Source: JAAZMA01 sp036720245
Lineage (GTDB): Bacteria; Bacillota; Clostridia; Tissierellales; Tepidimicrobiaceae
Assembly: GCA_036720245.1 (NCBI GenBank)
Contig: DAIMNI010000046.1
Span: forward strand, 1-18,516
Direction: 5' to 3'
Length of the DNA stretch: 18,516 nt
The translations under genes and the position numbers were made by a program. Numbering within the stretch: position 1 is the stretch's first letter; the number at the start of each line of letters is the position of its first letter. Of this stretch, positions 8,382-14,649 are shown piece after piece. Below the pieces are notes generated by a model. That model was given only the letters and a program-made list of their open reading frames with translations, had not been told where the DNA came from and did not search any database.

Positions 8382-9057
8382 TAATATAGCCCTCCCCCCA
8401 AATGGTTTTTATATATTTAGGATTGTCAAAAGAATCTCCTAATTTAATGCGAATATTTCGAATATGTGTAGCAATGCTATTGCAAGCTTTATTATAATAG
8501 GATTCTCCTGTTACTTTAAAAAACAAATCTTCAGAACTTACTTTTTGTCCACAGTTTTTAAGAAGTATTTCTAGAATTTTATATTCTGTATTGGTTAATT
8601 GTAGCTTTTCATCATTTATAAAACATTCCCTATTATTATAATCTATTACCAAATCTTTATATATAAAGTCTTGTTCATCATTCATTTTCTCATAAACTTT
8701 AGAGCGGCGTAGTAAGGCATTTGTTCTAGCTACTAGTTCTAGGAGTTTAAAAGGCTTTGTAATGTATTCATCACTTCCTAATGTTAAACCAGTAATAATA
8801 TCCAATTCCTGATCCTTTGCCGTTAATAAGATTATTGGATAATAGTGGGTTTCTCGAATTTCTTTTAATAATTCCAAGCCATCTAATTCTGGCATCATTA
8901 TATCTAGCACTGCTAAATCTGGAGGATTCTTCGTCATATAATCTCGTGCCTCTAAAGGATTGTAGAAAGTTATCACATTATACCCTGAATTCTTTAAATA
9001 CAGAGCTATTAAATCTGCAATTTCTTTTTCATCATCCACAACCACAATCTTTTCCAT
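8365..9057 (-). CDS. OmpR/PhoB family response regulator
   Basis: The 230-residue regulator has an N-terminal receiver domain with the acidic pocket DDE (8-10), phospho-acceptor Asp52 in LDIMMPELDG, a switch Thr in LLTAKD and a conserved Lys in YITKPF. A C-terminal winged-helix DNA-binding domain runs from about 130 to the end (LTNTEYKILEILL; TIWGEGYIIE). It resembles VanR and the second regulator in this window. The ATG is preceded by GGAGGTG at a 6-nt spacing. It overlaps the kinase start by 17 nt, so production of the pair is coupled. The upstream 90 bp contain a palindrome (9102-9120) that may serve as a terminator of the preceding unit or as a regulatory site. Confidence 0.93.
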   Translation of the reverse strand: MEKIVVVDDEKEIADLIALYLKNSGYNVITFYNPLEARDYMTKNPPDLAVLDIMMPELDGLELLKEIRETHYYPIILLTAKDQELDIITGLTLGSDEYITKPFKLLELVARTNALLRRSKVYEKMNDEQDFIYKDLVIDYNNRECFINDEKLQLTNTEYKILEILLKNCGQKVSSEDLFFKVTGESYYNKACNSIATHIRNIRIKLGDSFDNPKYIKTIWGEGYIIEREN

Positions 9058-9101
9058 TTATAACACCTCCAACAGTTCTAAAAATTCTTTAGTAAGGAAA
9101 A

Positions 9102-9120
9102 GTCAGATTAAAAATCTGAC
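9102..9120. repeat. Palindrome upstream of the first response regulator
   Basis: GTCAGATT (9102-9109) and AATCTGAC (9113-9120) form a perfect 8-bp stem around AAA. On the minus strand the hairpin is followed by TTTTCCTT, so it may terminate transcription from the amidase side. It matches the palindrome at 5035-5055 almost base for base. Confidence 0.5.
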
Positions 9121-9147
9121 CTTAAAGTTCCAATTATTTACTCTGAA

Positions 9148-9423
9148 TTATATTATTCTCCTTTTAAGCCTCCTAATATCTACCTCATGCCTACCATTTA
9201 TCCCTTTTATTATCTCATTTTCCTCAATAAGTGTATCTAATTTTGCATTGATTTCTTCTCTAGACTTAGTTAAATATGATATTAATATTATATCATAAAA
9301 TGAACCTTTTATAATATTAAACAATCAATAAGTTTTTTTATGCTTCCACCTTTTAAAATATCTGCTATTTTATCATTTCCTACTTTCCTAATTCTAAAAT
9401 AATTCCACAATATTTTAATCCCA
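9148..9423 (-). pseudogene. Unidentified decayed gene fragment
   Basis: This stretch between the amidase and the response regulator has protein-like reading in two frames. From the amidase stop one frame reads ILWNYFRIRKVGNDKIADI then LKGGSIKKLIDC before a stop near 9309. A shift by one base then gives KGSFYDIILISYLTKSR, EEINAKLDTLIEENEII and an end at TAA 9148-9150 after a basic run (RRLKRRII). The charged, helix-like composition looks coding, and the last part resembles a small winged-helix module, but I do not recognise the family. No ribosome site or start is visible. I read it as a C-terminal remnant of about 90 codons with one frameshift. Confidence 0.4.
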
Positions 9424-10089
9424 TTACTTAATATAATTTCTTAATCCTTCAACTATTCCATCTACTATCTTATTTTGGTATTCATCATTTGTCAGCAGGT
9501 TCTCTTCATTTTCATTAGATAAAAAACCACATTCTACTATTATGGCGGGCATCCTCGTTTGATTTAATACTATTAAATCTTCCCTTTCTACTATCCCCTT
9601 GTTATCAGTTCCAGTACTTACTAATGTCTGTTCTAATATCATCTGGGCTAATGTTTCATTATCTGGATCATTAACATTACTTTTCCTATTAGGATAGTAT
9701 AAAACTTGAACTCCATTAGTGTTATTATTGTCTTCAAGGGCATTACAATGAATACTGATAAATATTCTAGCCTTTTTCCTATTTGCCAATCTAGCCCTAT
9801 CTTTATTGTCTATAGCTTCATCTATTTTTCTAGTTAACAATACTTTATAATCCATAGATTTTAATCTTTCATATAATTTTTTAGATATATCCAAATTTAT
9901 ATCTTTTTCATAATTATTGTTAATGCCAATAGTTCCAGGGTCATATCCACCATGTCCAGGATCTATTACTATAATATCATTTGTTCCAAAAATTCTTCCT
10001 ATTAAAGAAAAAGGCGGATGAAATATTTTTAAAACAATAAGTACTAAAAGAATTAATAAAAATAAAAACCTTAATCGCTTAAATTTCAT
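9424..10089 (-). CDS. N-acetylmuramoyl-L-alanine amidase (Amidase_3), CwlD-like
   Basis: The 221-residue enzyme cleaves the bond between muramic acid and L-alanine in peptidoglycan. A membrane anchor or uncleaved signal spans about residues 5-22, followed directly by the Amidase_3 domain. The zinc and catalytic residues are visible: His46 in DPGHGG, Glu61 in NYEKDINL, His114 in SIHCNA and Glu186 in VECGFLSN. The size and single N-terminal anchor without binding repeats resemble CwlD, the spore-cortex amidase of Bacillus and clostridia, but a vegetative role is possible. I chose the ATG at 10089 because GGGGGA lies just upstream; the ATG at 10104 overlaps that site. It follows the D,D-carboxypeptidase by about 100 bp on the same strand, so both may serve the same wall-remodelling job. 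Confidence 0.9.
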   Translation of the reverse strand: MKFKRLRFLFLLILLVLIVLKIFHPPFSLIGRIFGTNDIIVIDPGHGGYDPGTIGINNNYEKDINLDISKKLYERLKSMDYKVLLTRKIDEAIDNKDRARLANRKKARIFISIHCNALEDNNNTNGVQVLYYPNRKSNVNDPDNETLAQMILEQTLVSTGTDNKGIVEREDLIVLNQTRMPAIIVECGFLSNENEENLLTNDEYQNKIVDGIVEGLRNYIK

Positions 10090-10190
10090 ATATAATTCCC
10101 CCATTCATTGCTACTATATCTTTTAATCATTGCTTTCTAGCTGAAAACCATATCCACTAAATTATTCTGTAAATCTTATAATATATATAA

Positions 10191-11078
10191 TTATTCAACT
10201 CTCTTATATAGCTTAATAGTATCCTCCCTCTGTTTCATATCTGGATTGCTAATATCATCTAGTGGTGCACCCATAACTATACATATATATTCCTGATTGT
10301 TTTTTATTCCAAGTGTTGCCCAACATTGACCAGCTTTGGAAGTAGTTCCTGATTTTCCACCTATGATTTCAAACCCATCCTGATGAATGTCATCCAGTCT
10401 GGATAATACCGTAGACTTTAAAACTATTCCATTTGGGTGGTCTAAAGTCTTTGTAGTTACAAATTCTTTTTTAGTGAAAATTGCCCTAAAATCTCCATTT
10501 TCTAATGCATAATCCAATAATTTAGCCATATCCTGTGCAGAAGTATATTGTTTATCATCATCTAGACCTTCTACATTTGTGAAATGAGTATTTTCCATCC
10601 CTAGTTCCAAAGCCTTTTCATTCATTAGTTTAACAAAATTTTCTATACTTCCTGCCACATGAATAGCAAGAGAATTAGCAGCCTCACCTCCTGATGGTAG
10701 CATGGTGCCATAGAGTAAATCTCTATATGTTACAACTTCTTTGCCATAAAAACCAGCCATGGAAGAATTTTTAGCTACCATAATTTGATATGCATCAATA
10801 TCCACTGGTGCTATATCAGATAAATTCTCGATATGTTCAAAAGCCACAATTGTGGTCATTATTTTTGTTAGGGATGCTGGATATACTCTGCTATTAGAAT
10901 TCTTTTCATATTCTATATTTTTGTTTTCTCTGTNNNNNNNNNNCATTACATAGATATATTTACTTGAATAATTATCTATTCCATCTATATATAATAATTC
11001 TAAATTGCCTTTATATATAATAAAAACTATTATTATTATAATTATAGATACCATAAACCTAATAAATCTTTTCTTCAT
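10191..11078 (-). CDS. D-alanyl-D-alanine carboxypeptidase (peptidase S11), contains an N gap
   Basis: This membrane-anchored penicillin-binding protein removes the terminal D-alanine from peptidoglycan stem peptides. An N-terminal membrane segment (about residues 9-21) is followed by the S11 catalytic domain. The motifs are SLTK with nucleophile Ser69 and Lys72, SGG at 129-131 in place of the usual S-x-N, and KSG at 242-244 in place of KTG. The C-terminal beta domain of PBP5 is absent, as in many short clostridial homologues. Residues 46-49 are unknown because of ten Ns at 10934-10943; the frame stays open across them, but the true gap length is uncertain. GGGGGG precedes the ATG by 6 nt. 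It lies downstream of the VanR/VanS-like genes, separated by a hairpin, and is a likely target of that system. Confidence 0.9.
   Translation of the reverse strand: MKKRFIRFMVSIIIIIIVFIIYKGNLELLYIDGIDNYSSKYIYVMXXXXRENKNIEYEKNSNSRVYPASLTKIMTTIVAFEHIENLSDIAPVDIDAYQIMVAKNSSMAGFYGKEVVTYRDLLYGTMLPSGGEAANSLAIHVAGSIENFVKLMNEKALELGMENTHFTNVEGLDDDKQYTSAQDMAKLLDYALENGDFRAIFTKKEFVTTKTLDHPNGIVLKSTVLSRLDDIHQDGFEIIGGKSGTTSKAGQCWATLGIKNNQEYICIVMGAPLDDISNPDMKQREDTIKLYKRVE
10934..10943. other. Assembly gap of 10 Ns
   Basis: Ten consecutive Ns lie inside the D,D-carboxypeptidase gene, near its N-terminal strand before the catalytic SLTK. A round number such as 10 is typical of a scaffolder default, so the real distance is unknown. 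Compared with typical S11 proteins, the segment between the first strand and YEKN seems about one to three residues too long. Confidence 0.98.
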
Positions 11079-11100
11079 TTTATTCCCCCCATAAATGATA

Positions 11101-11155
11101 AAAAACTATGTTTAAATCCTAATAATATAATATCAAGATTTAAGACATAGTTTTT
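11101..11155 (-). terminator. Hairpin between VanS-like kinase and D,D-carboxypeptidase (terminator or attenuator)
   Basis: Arms at 11101-11118 and 11137-11155 pair over 18 bp with one bulged base and an 18-nt loop. On the minus strand it ends in a run of six U. On the plus strand a T run (11161-11164, continuing the TTTTGGGTT) also follows. It lies about 50 nt after the kinase stop and could end or attenuate transcripts before the carboxypeptidase. Confidence 0.6.
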
Positions 11156-11206
11156 GGGTTTTTTCTTAATAAAATCTTACGATTTTCTTACAATTTCCTA
11201 AAAATT

Positions 11207-12283
11207 CTATGTGGGCAACTTTACAAGCATTTCTGTTGTTTCATTTTCACTTTTGGCATTAATACTTCCATTATGTGCTACAACAATAGATTTTGCAATT
11301 GCAAGTCCCAGTCCTGCAGAACCTGTTTTGGCGTCCCTTGAAGGATCCATTCTAAAAAATTCATCAAAAATATTGGCTAGTTTTTCACCTGGTATTGTAG
11401 GTCCCTTATTGATAACAAGAATATTAATAAAACTTTCATCATCTTTATTTACTATAATATCTATAGTGCTATCTCTATATGAATAATTAATTGCATTTCT
11501 AATTATATTGTCAATAACTCTTTCAATTTTATTTGGATCAATGGAAATTGTAATTCCATCCTCAATATCAGTATTTATATTTAAATTTTTTTCTTTCAAT
11601 AATGGCTTAAATTCGTATATTATTTGCTCCATCATAAAACTAAAATCTACGGAAACTTTCTCTAGTACTATATCTTTAAGATTATAGCGTGTAATATCAA
11701 AAAATTCATTTATTAATTCTTCAAGCCTTAGTGCCTTATCATAGCAAATCTGGAGATATTTCTTTTTAAACCTTTCACTAAGATCATCATCTTCTTCTTT
11801 AAGAATATTTAAATAGCCTAAAATGGATGTCAATGGGGTTTTTAAATCATGGGCTAAATATACTATTAAATCCTCTTTTCTTTTTTCTGAATCTCTAGCT
11901 ATTTTTTCACTTTTTCTCAAATTAAATTTAATTTTATTCATATACTCATTTATTTCTTTTAAATCTCTAGAAAGAAATATTGGCTCATCATCTTTTTCAT
12001 ATATTTCCTCCATTGCAGCCAAAATTTCATCCATGCTTTTTAATGCCTTTTTAAAATATATTAAAATTATAGTAAAATATCCAAATGTTAAAATCAGAAA
12101 TACTAAAAAGGCCTTATTATTATTGGCCCAGTGATAAAATGGATAAAAAAATTCATCTCCATAATAAATCTTTGTATTCAATACTGATTTAAATACAAAA
12201 AACATGAACATCATTACTATGGTATATAATATAGACCAAATTAAGCATTTTTTCTTAATTTTACTTTTCATATTTTCACTCAA
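11207..12283 (-). CDS. Sensor histidine kinase, VanS-like
   Basis: The 358-residue kinase has two membrane segments (about 13-34 and 58-77) with a loop of about 25 residues, a HAMP-like linker (to about 125), the DHp domain with His145 in YLAHDLKTPLTS, and an ATPase domain with N-box NIIRNAINYS, an FFRMDPSRD segment and SAGLGLAIAKSI. The stretch EELINEFFDITRYNL is especially close to VanS of enterococcal van operons from memory. The start is TTG at 12283, overlapping the regulator's stop by 8 nt. The ribosome site GGGGGGTAGG lies 8 nt upstream within the regulator's VWGVGY codons, the same arrangement as in the first kinase gene. A later ATG (residue 5) lacks such a site. It ends with TAG. 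Likely signals are wall damage or lipid II-binding drugs (inference). Confidence 0.92.
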   Translation of the reverse strand: MSENMKSKIKKKCLIWSILYTIVMMFMFFVFKSVLNTKIYYGDEFFYPFYHWANNNKAFLVFLILTFGYFTIILIYFKKALKSMDEILAAMEEIYEKDDEPIFLSRDLKEINEYMNKIKFNLRKSEKIARDSEKRKEDLIVYLAHDLKTPLTSILGYLNILKEEDDDLSERFKKKYLQICYDKALRLEELINEFFDITRYNLKDIVLEKVSVDFSFMMEQIIYEFKPLLKEKNLNINTDIEDGITISIDPNKIERVIDNIIRNAINYSYRDSTIDIIVNKDDESFINILVINKGPTIPGEKLANIFDEFFRMDPSRDAKTGSAGLGLAIAKSIVVAHNGSINAKSENETTEMLVKLPT

Positions 12284-12962
12284 TGATATAGCCTACCCCC
12301 CAGACAGTTTTAATAAATTTTGGTTTTCTGGCATCCTCTGACATTTTTTCTCTTAATCTAGCAATATGAGTCATAACAGTATTGTTATTACCCAAATACT
12401 TTTCATCCCAAATATTAGTAAAAAGTTCTTCAGAGGATATCACCCTGCCTCTATTTTGGGCTAAATATAATAGTATATCGTATTCTAGTGGGGTAATATC
12501 TATTTCTCTTTCATATACACTTACTTTATGAGACAGCAAATCAACATGTAGTCCATTAATATCTATAAATTCTATTTCCTGAGTTTTATTATAGGATTTT
12601 ATCCTACGTAGTTGAGCCTTTACCCTTGCAATTACTTCCAATGGATTGAATGGTTTTGTAATATAATCATCTGCACCAATGGTAAGGCCTTTTATTTTAT
12701 CAATATCCTCTACTCTTGCAGTTACCATGATTACGGGAAAGTAACTATCTTTTCTTATTTTTTTTAAAATAGTAAATCCATCAATATCAGGAAGCATAAT
12801 ATCTAGTAAAGCTAAATCTATATCATCTCTATTATTATCAATTATATGAATTGCATCTTTGCCATTACTTGCCTTTATTACTTCATACCCCTCATTACAA
12901 AGATAAAATTCCAATAAATCAGCTATTTCATTTTCATCATCTACAATAAGAATTTTTCCCAT
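12276..12962 (-). CDS. VanR-like OmpR/PhoB family response regulator
   Basis: The 228-residue regulator has a receiver domain with DDE (8-10), phospho-acceptor Asp54 in LLDIMLPDIDG, and YITKPF with the conserved Lys. Its winged-helix effector domain runs from about 128 (DITPLEYDILLYLAQ) to the end (VWGVGYIIE). GLTIGADDYITKPF and KAQLRR are shared with VanR, so I call it VanR-like. GGATG lies about 6 nt before the ATG. A TATAAT at 13024-13029 on the minus strand could serve as the -10, but no good -35 is seen, which would fit an activator-dependent promoter. The nearest likely targets are the carboxypeptidase and amidase downstream; no vanHAX genes are present. Confidence 0.93.
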   Translation of the reverse strand: MGKILIVDDENEIADLLEFYLCNEGYEVIKASNGKDAIHIIDNNRDDIDLALLDIMLPDIDGFTILKKIRKDSYFPVIMVTARVEDIDKIKGLTIGADDYITKPFNPLEVIARVKAQLRRIKSYNKTQEIEFIDINGLHVDLLSHKVSVYEREIDITPLEYDILLYLAQNRGRVISSEELFTNIWDEKYLGNNNTVMTHIARLREKMSEDARKPKFIKTVWGVGYIIE

Positions 12963-13119
12963 AATATCATCCTTTGTTAATTATTTATGTGGTTCTAAGC
13001 CACCAATTTGGCACTCCAATTATATTATATCATTTCTTCGGATAATATAATACTTTAGAAAGATTTAGAATTTTACAATTAAGTAAAATTATTGAATATA
13101 TATTTACACAATATATATG

Positions 13120-13147
13120 TTTACTTTAGGCAACATTGTGATATAAT
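13120..13147 (+). promoter_or_regulatory. Promoter of the antisense antitoxin RNA
   Basis: TTTACT (13120-13125) and a perfect TATAAT (13142-13147) are 16 bp apart on the plus strand. Transcription should begin near 13154, just before the GGTAATCGGA module. Confidence 0.6.
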
Positions 13148-13156
13148 ACAATTAAA

Positions 13157-13189
13157 GGTAATCGGATTCGCATAAATGCGATTGCCACC
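13157..13189 (+). repeat. 5' module repeat, copy in antitoxin RNA
   Basis: GGTAATCGGA, 15 nt, then TTGCCACC. The same two blocks with the same 15-nt spacing occur on the minus strand at 13412-13380, at the predicted 5' end of the toxin mRNA. The two copies form an inverted repeat about the toxin gene. Confidence 0.85.
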
Positions 13190-13205
13190 AGGTGACTATT
13201 TAACT

Positions 13206-13246
13206 ATAATCACCCTGTAGGGCAAGTACAGGGTGATTATTTTTTA
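13206..13246 (+). terminator. Intrinsic terminator of the antitoxin RNA, overlapping the toxin 3' end
   Basis: Arms at 13206-13219 and 13227-13240 pair perfectly over 14 bp around GGGCAAG and are followed by TTTTT at 13241-13245. The toxin stop codon lies in the descending arm. On the minus strand the same hairpin lacks a T run. Confidence 0.88.
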
Positions 13247-13350
13247 TCCCTAGTTATTTCCTTTATGAGGATAATAATCAAGGAGATTAGCGATATTACC
13301 AACATAGAAAACATAATCATTAATGATATAGTTTCGTATGTATTCATCAT
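13237..13350 (-). CDS. Small hydrophobic holin-like toxin of a type I toxin-antitoxin system
   Basis: The 37-residue peptide begins MMNTYETISLMIMF, has one membrane helix of about 20 residues (SMLVISLISLIIILI), and ends in the charged tail KEITRDKK. The TYETxSLMI start, single helix and basic end match the putative holin-like toxin family (Hol_Tox), which includes membrane toxins of type I systems in Bacillus and clostridia. The ribosome site AAAGGAGGTGG followed by TGCGATATG is very strong and typical of these loci. Initiation may be at 13350 or 13347. A 7-bp stem can hide that site (13357-13363 with 13378-13384). A convergent RNA from 13154 overlaps the 3' end. The likely effect of the peptide is membrane depolarisation, known from the family and not shown here. 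Confidence 0.85.
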   Translation of the reverse strand: MMNTYETISLMIMFSMLVISLISLIIILIKEITRDKK

Positions 13351-13379
13351 ATCGCACCACCTCCTTTCATCTGAAGTGA

Positions 13380-13412
13380 GGTGGCAACCACACCCTGCTT
13401 TTTCCGATTACC
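13380..13412 (-). repeat. 5' module repeat, copy in toxin mRNA leader
   Basis: GGTAATCGGA, 15 nt, TTGCCACC on the minus strand. GGTAA and TTGCC can pair with each other. The CCACCTC that overlaps this copy's 3' end can instead pair with GAGGTGG of the toxin ribosome site, so the two folds would compete. Confidence 0.85.
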
Positions 13413-13420
13413 TTGTCCTT

Positions 13421-13450
13421 ATAATATCATAAAGGTAAGTATATTAGCAA
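13421..13450 (-). promoter_or_regulatory. Candidate promoter of the toxin mRNA
   Basis: On the minus strand TTGCTA (13450-13445) and TATTAT (13426-13421) are 18 bp apart. Transcription would start near 13414, directly before a GGTAATCGGA module (13412-13403), mirroring the antitoxin promoter layout. Confidence 0.5.
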
Positions 13451-13462
13451 TATCGATAATGT

Positions 13463-13492
13463 AAAAAAACATCAGCCCAAAGACTGATGTTT
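13463..13492 (-). terminator. Intrinsic terminator for an unassigned minus-strand transcript
   Basis: Minus-strand RNA forms a 9-bp stem, AAACATCAG with CTGATGTTT, around an 8-nt loop and runs straight into seven U (13469-13463). It lies just before the toxin promoter, so it would insulate the toxin from transcription coming from 13493 upward. No protein-coding gene on the minus strand ends here. Confidence 0.78.
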
Positions 13493-13700
13493 CAAAAGGT
13501 TTAGTGAGTAAATCTGTAAGCCGTGATATAAACTAGCCAAATAGGGTTTGACTATTTTTCATTAAAAGGTAGTGGTTTCAATGGTTATAGAGGTTTATCT
13601 AAAGTGATGATATTTCAACCTTTGCAAAACGCAGGACAATAACCATTATTTTAAGGGGTTATGTACTGGTATAAATGGTATATAACTAACAAATTAAAGG
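13493..13700 (-). ncRNA. Candidate structured small RNA antisense to the recombinase leader
   Basis: No open frame with a ribosome site is present in this stretch, yet a good minus-strand terminator closes it. A nested structure is visible: AATGGTTAT (13580-13588) pairs with ATAACCATT (13639-13647) and, inside it, AGGTT (13591-13595) with AACCT (13617-13621). A weak TTTATA/TAAAAT promoter with 16-bp spacing would start transcription near 13645, giving an RNA of about 180 nt. The same structure could equally act in the plus-strand leader of the recombinase. I do not recognise a known RNA family. Confidence 0.35.
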
Positions 13701-13710
13701 AAGAATAAAT

Positions 13711-14598
13711 ATGACCCTATTTGACTATCATGATGAATTTTTGGATTATTTATCCGCAGAAAAAAGCGCATCACACCACACTTTAAAAAATTATGCTTCA
13801 GATTTTAAACTATTTTTTAATTTTTTACAAAGCAATGGTATAAAACCAGAGTTAGAAACAATTGATACACCTACAATACGAAAATATATAGCATTTCTAA
13901 AAAATGAGAAAGAATTTAAAAACAACACTATTAGACGAAAAATCCATTCTTTATCTTCTTTCTTTCAATATTTGCTAGAACAAAAATATATTATGAAAAA
14001 TCCTATGCTACCTATACATGCTCCTAAAATAGAACAAACAATTCCAATTTATCTATCACAAGGGGAAATAGAACTTTTATTAAGTATGCCTATAAAATAT
14101 GGTAAAGAAAATGCTTTAAGAGACAAATGCATATTAGAAACCTTTGTTTATACTGGAATGAGACGACAGGAACTGCTATGCCTAAATTAGGAGGATATTG
14201 ATTTTGGAAGACAGGAAATTACCGTAAGGAAAGGAAAAGTTAAAAAGCAAAGAATGATTCCTATAAAAGAACCCCTTGTTTCAAACCTTTGGGCCTATCT
14301 ACAAGTCAGATTGCCTTTGACTAATAATGCAACATTTATAAGTGAAACAGGAAATAGGCTATCCCCTACATCAGTGCAATTGATGTTTACTAAATATATT
14401 AAAAAAGCAGGACTTGATGGTAAAGGTTATACAATTCATAAGCTTAGGCATTCCTTCGCAACCCATATGATTCAAAATGGAGCTGATTTAATTACGGTCC
14501 AAAATATATTAGGACATAGTGATTTAAACAATACTAAAATTTATACACATACCGACACTAATCATTTACGGGAGCAATTGGATAAATTACCCTTTTAA
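13711..14598 (+). pseudogene. XerC/XerD-like tyrosine recombinase interrupted by an amber codon
   Basis: The reading frame codes for 295 positions, the normal length of XerC/XerD. The N-terminal SAM-like core-binding domain covers about 1-95 (HHTLKNYASDFKLFFNFL) and the catalytic domain follows. Every catalytic residue is present: Arg151 (TGMRRQEL), Lys174 (VRKGK), His243 and Arg246 (HKLRHSFATHM), His269 (LGHSDL) and Tyr278 (KIYTHT). Codon 160 at 14188-14190 is TAG where the family usually has Trp (LxWEDIDF), so a single TGG-to-TAG change explains it. The first fragment carries Arg151 only, so the product should be inactive unless TAG is read through. AGGAAG precedes the ATG. It is the only sizeable plus-strand gene here. 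Confidence 0.88.
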
Positions 14599-14606
14599 AA
14601 TTAGGG

Positions 14607-14649
14607 ATATATTGGGGAAGAAGTATGCTTTATTTCATCCCCAATATAT
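14607..14649 (+). repeat. Inverted repeat 8 nt after the recombinase gene
   Basis: ATATATTGGGGA (14607-14618) and TCCCCAATATAT (14638-14649) pair perfectly over 12 bp with a 19-nt loop. No T run follows, so it is either a weak terminator or the end of a recombinase-associated element. Confidence 0.6.

Larger units (their letters stand above)
13154..13246 (+). ncRNA. Candidate type I antitoxin RNA
   Basis: This transcript of about 93 nt runs from the TATAAT promoter to a strong terminator. Its 5' part folds GGTAAT (13157-13162) with ATTGCC (13181-13186), a G-U pair included, with an inner CGCAT/ATGCG stem. Its 3' part is antisense to the end of the toxin gene (stop codon at 13237-13239), so it can pair with toxin mRNA. 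No open reading frame with a ribosome site is present. Convergent RNAs of this kind repress Hol_Tox/TxpA-like toxins in Firmicutes. The promoter and terminator are seen in the sequence; the antitoxin function is inferred from family context. Confidence 0.65.

Noticed and set aside
10191..12962. A complete glycopeptide resistance (van) cluster
   Set aside because: Only VanRS-like regulators and wall hydrolases are present. No dehydrogenase, ligase or D,D-dipeptidase gene is seen.
13000..13020. Repeated CCAATT pairs as a VanR-like binding site
   Set aside because: Two 6-bp matches in AT-rich DNA are not enough, and the spacing does not match a clear dimer site.
14189..14260. Re-initiation after the recombinase amber codon, because AGGAGG lies at the stop
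   Set aside because: The nearby TTG is out of frame and the in-frame ATT is too close. The AGGAGG arises from normal codons of the WEDIDF region.
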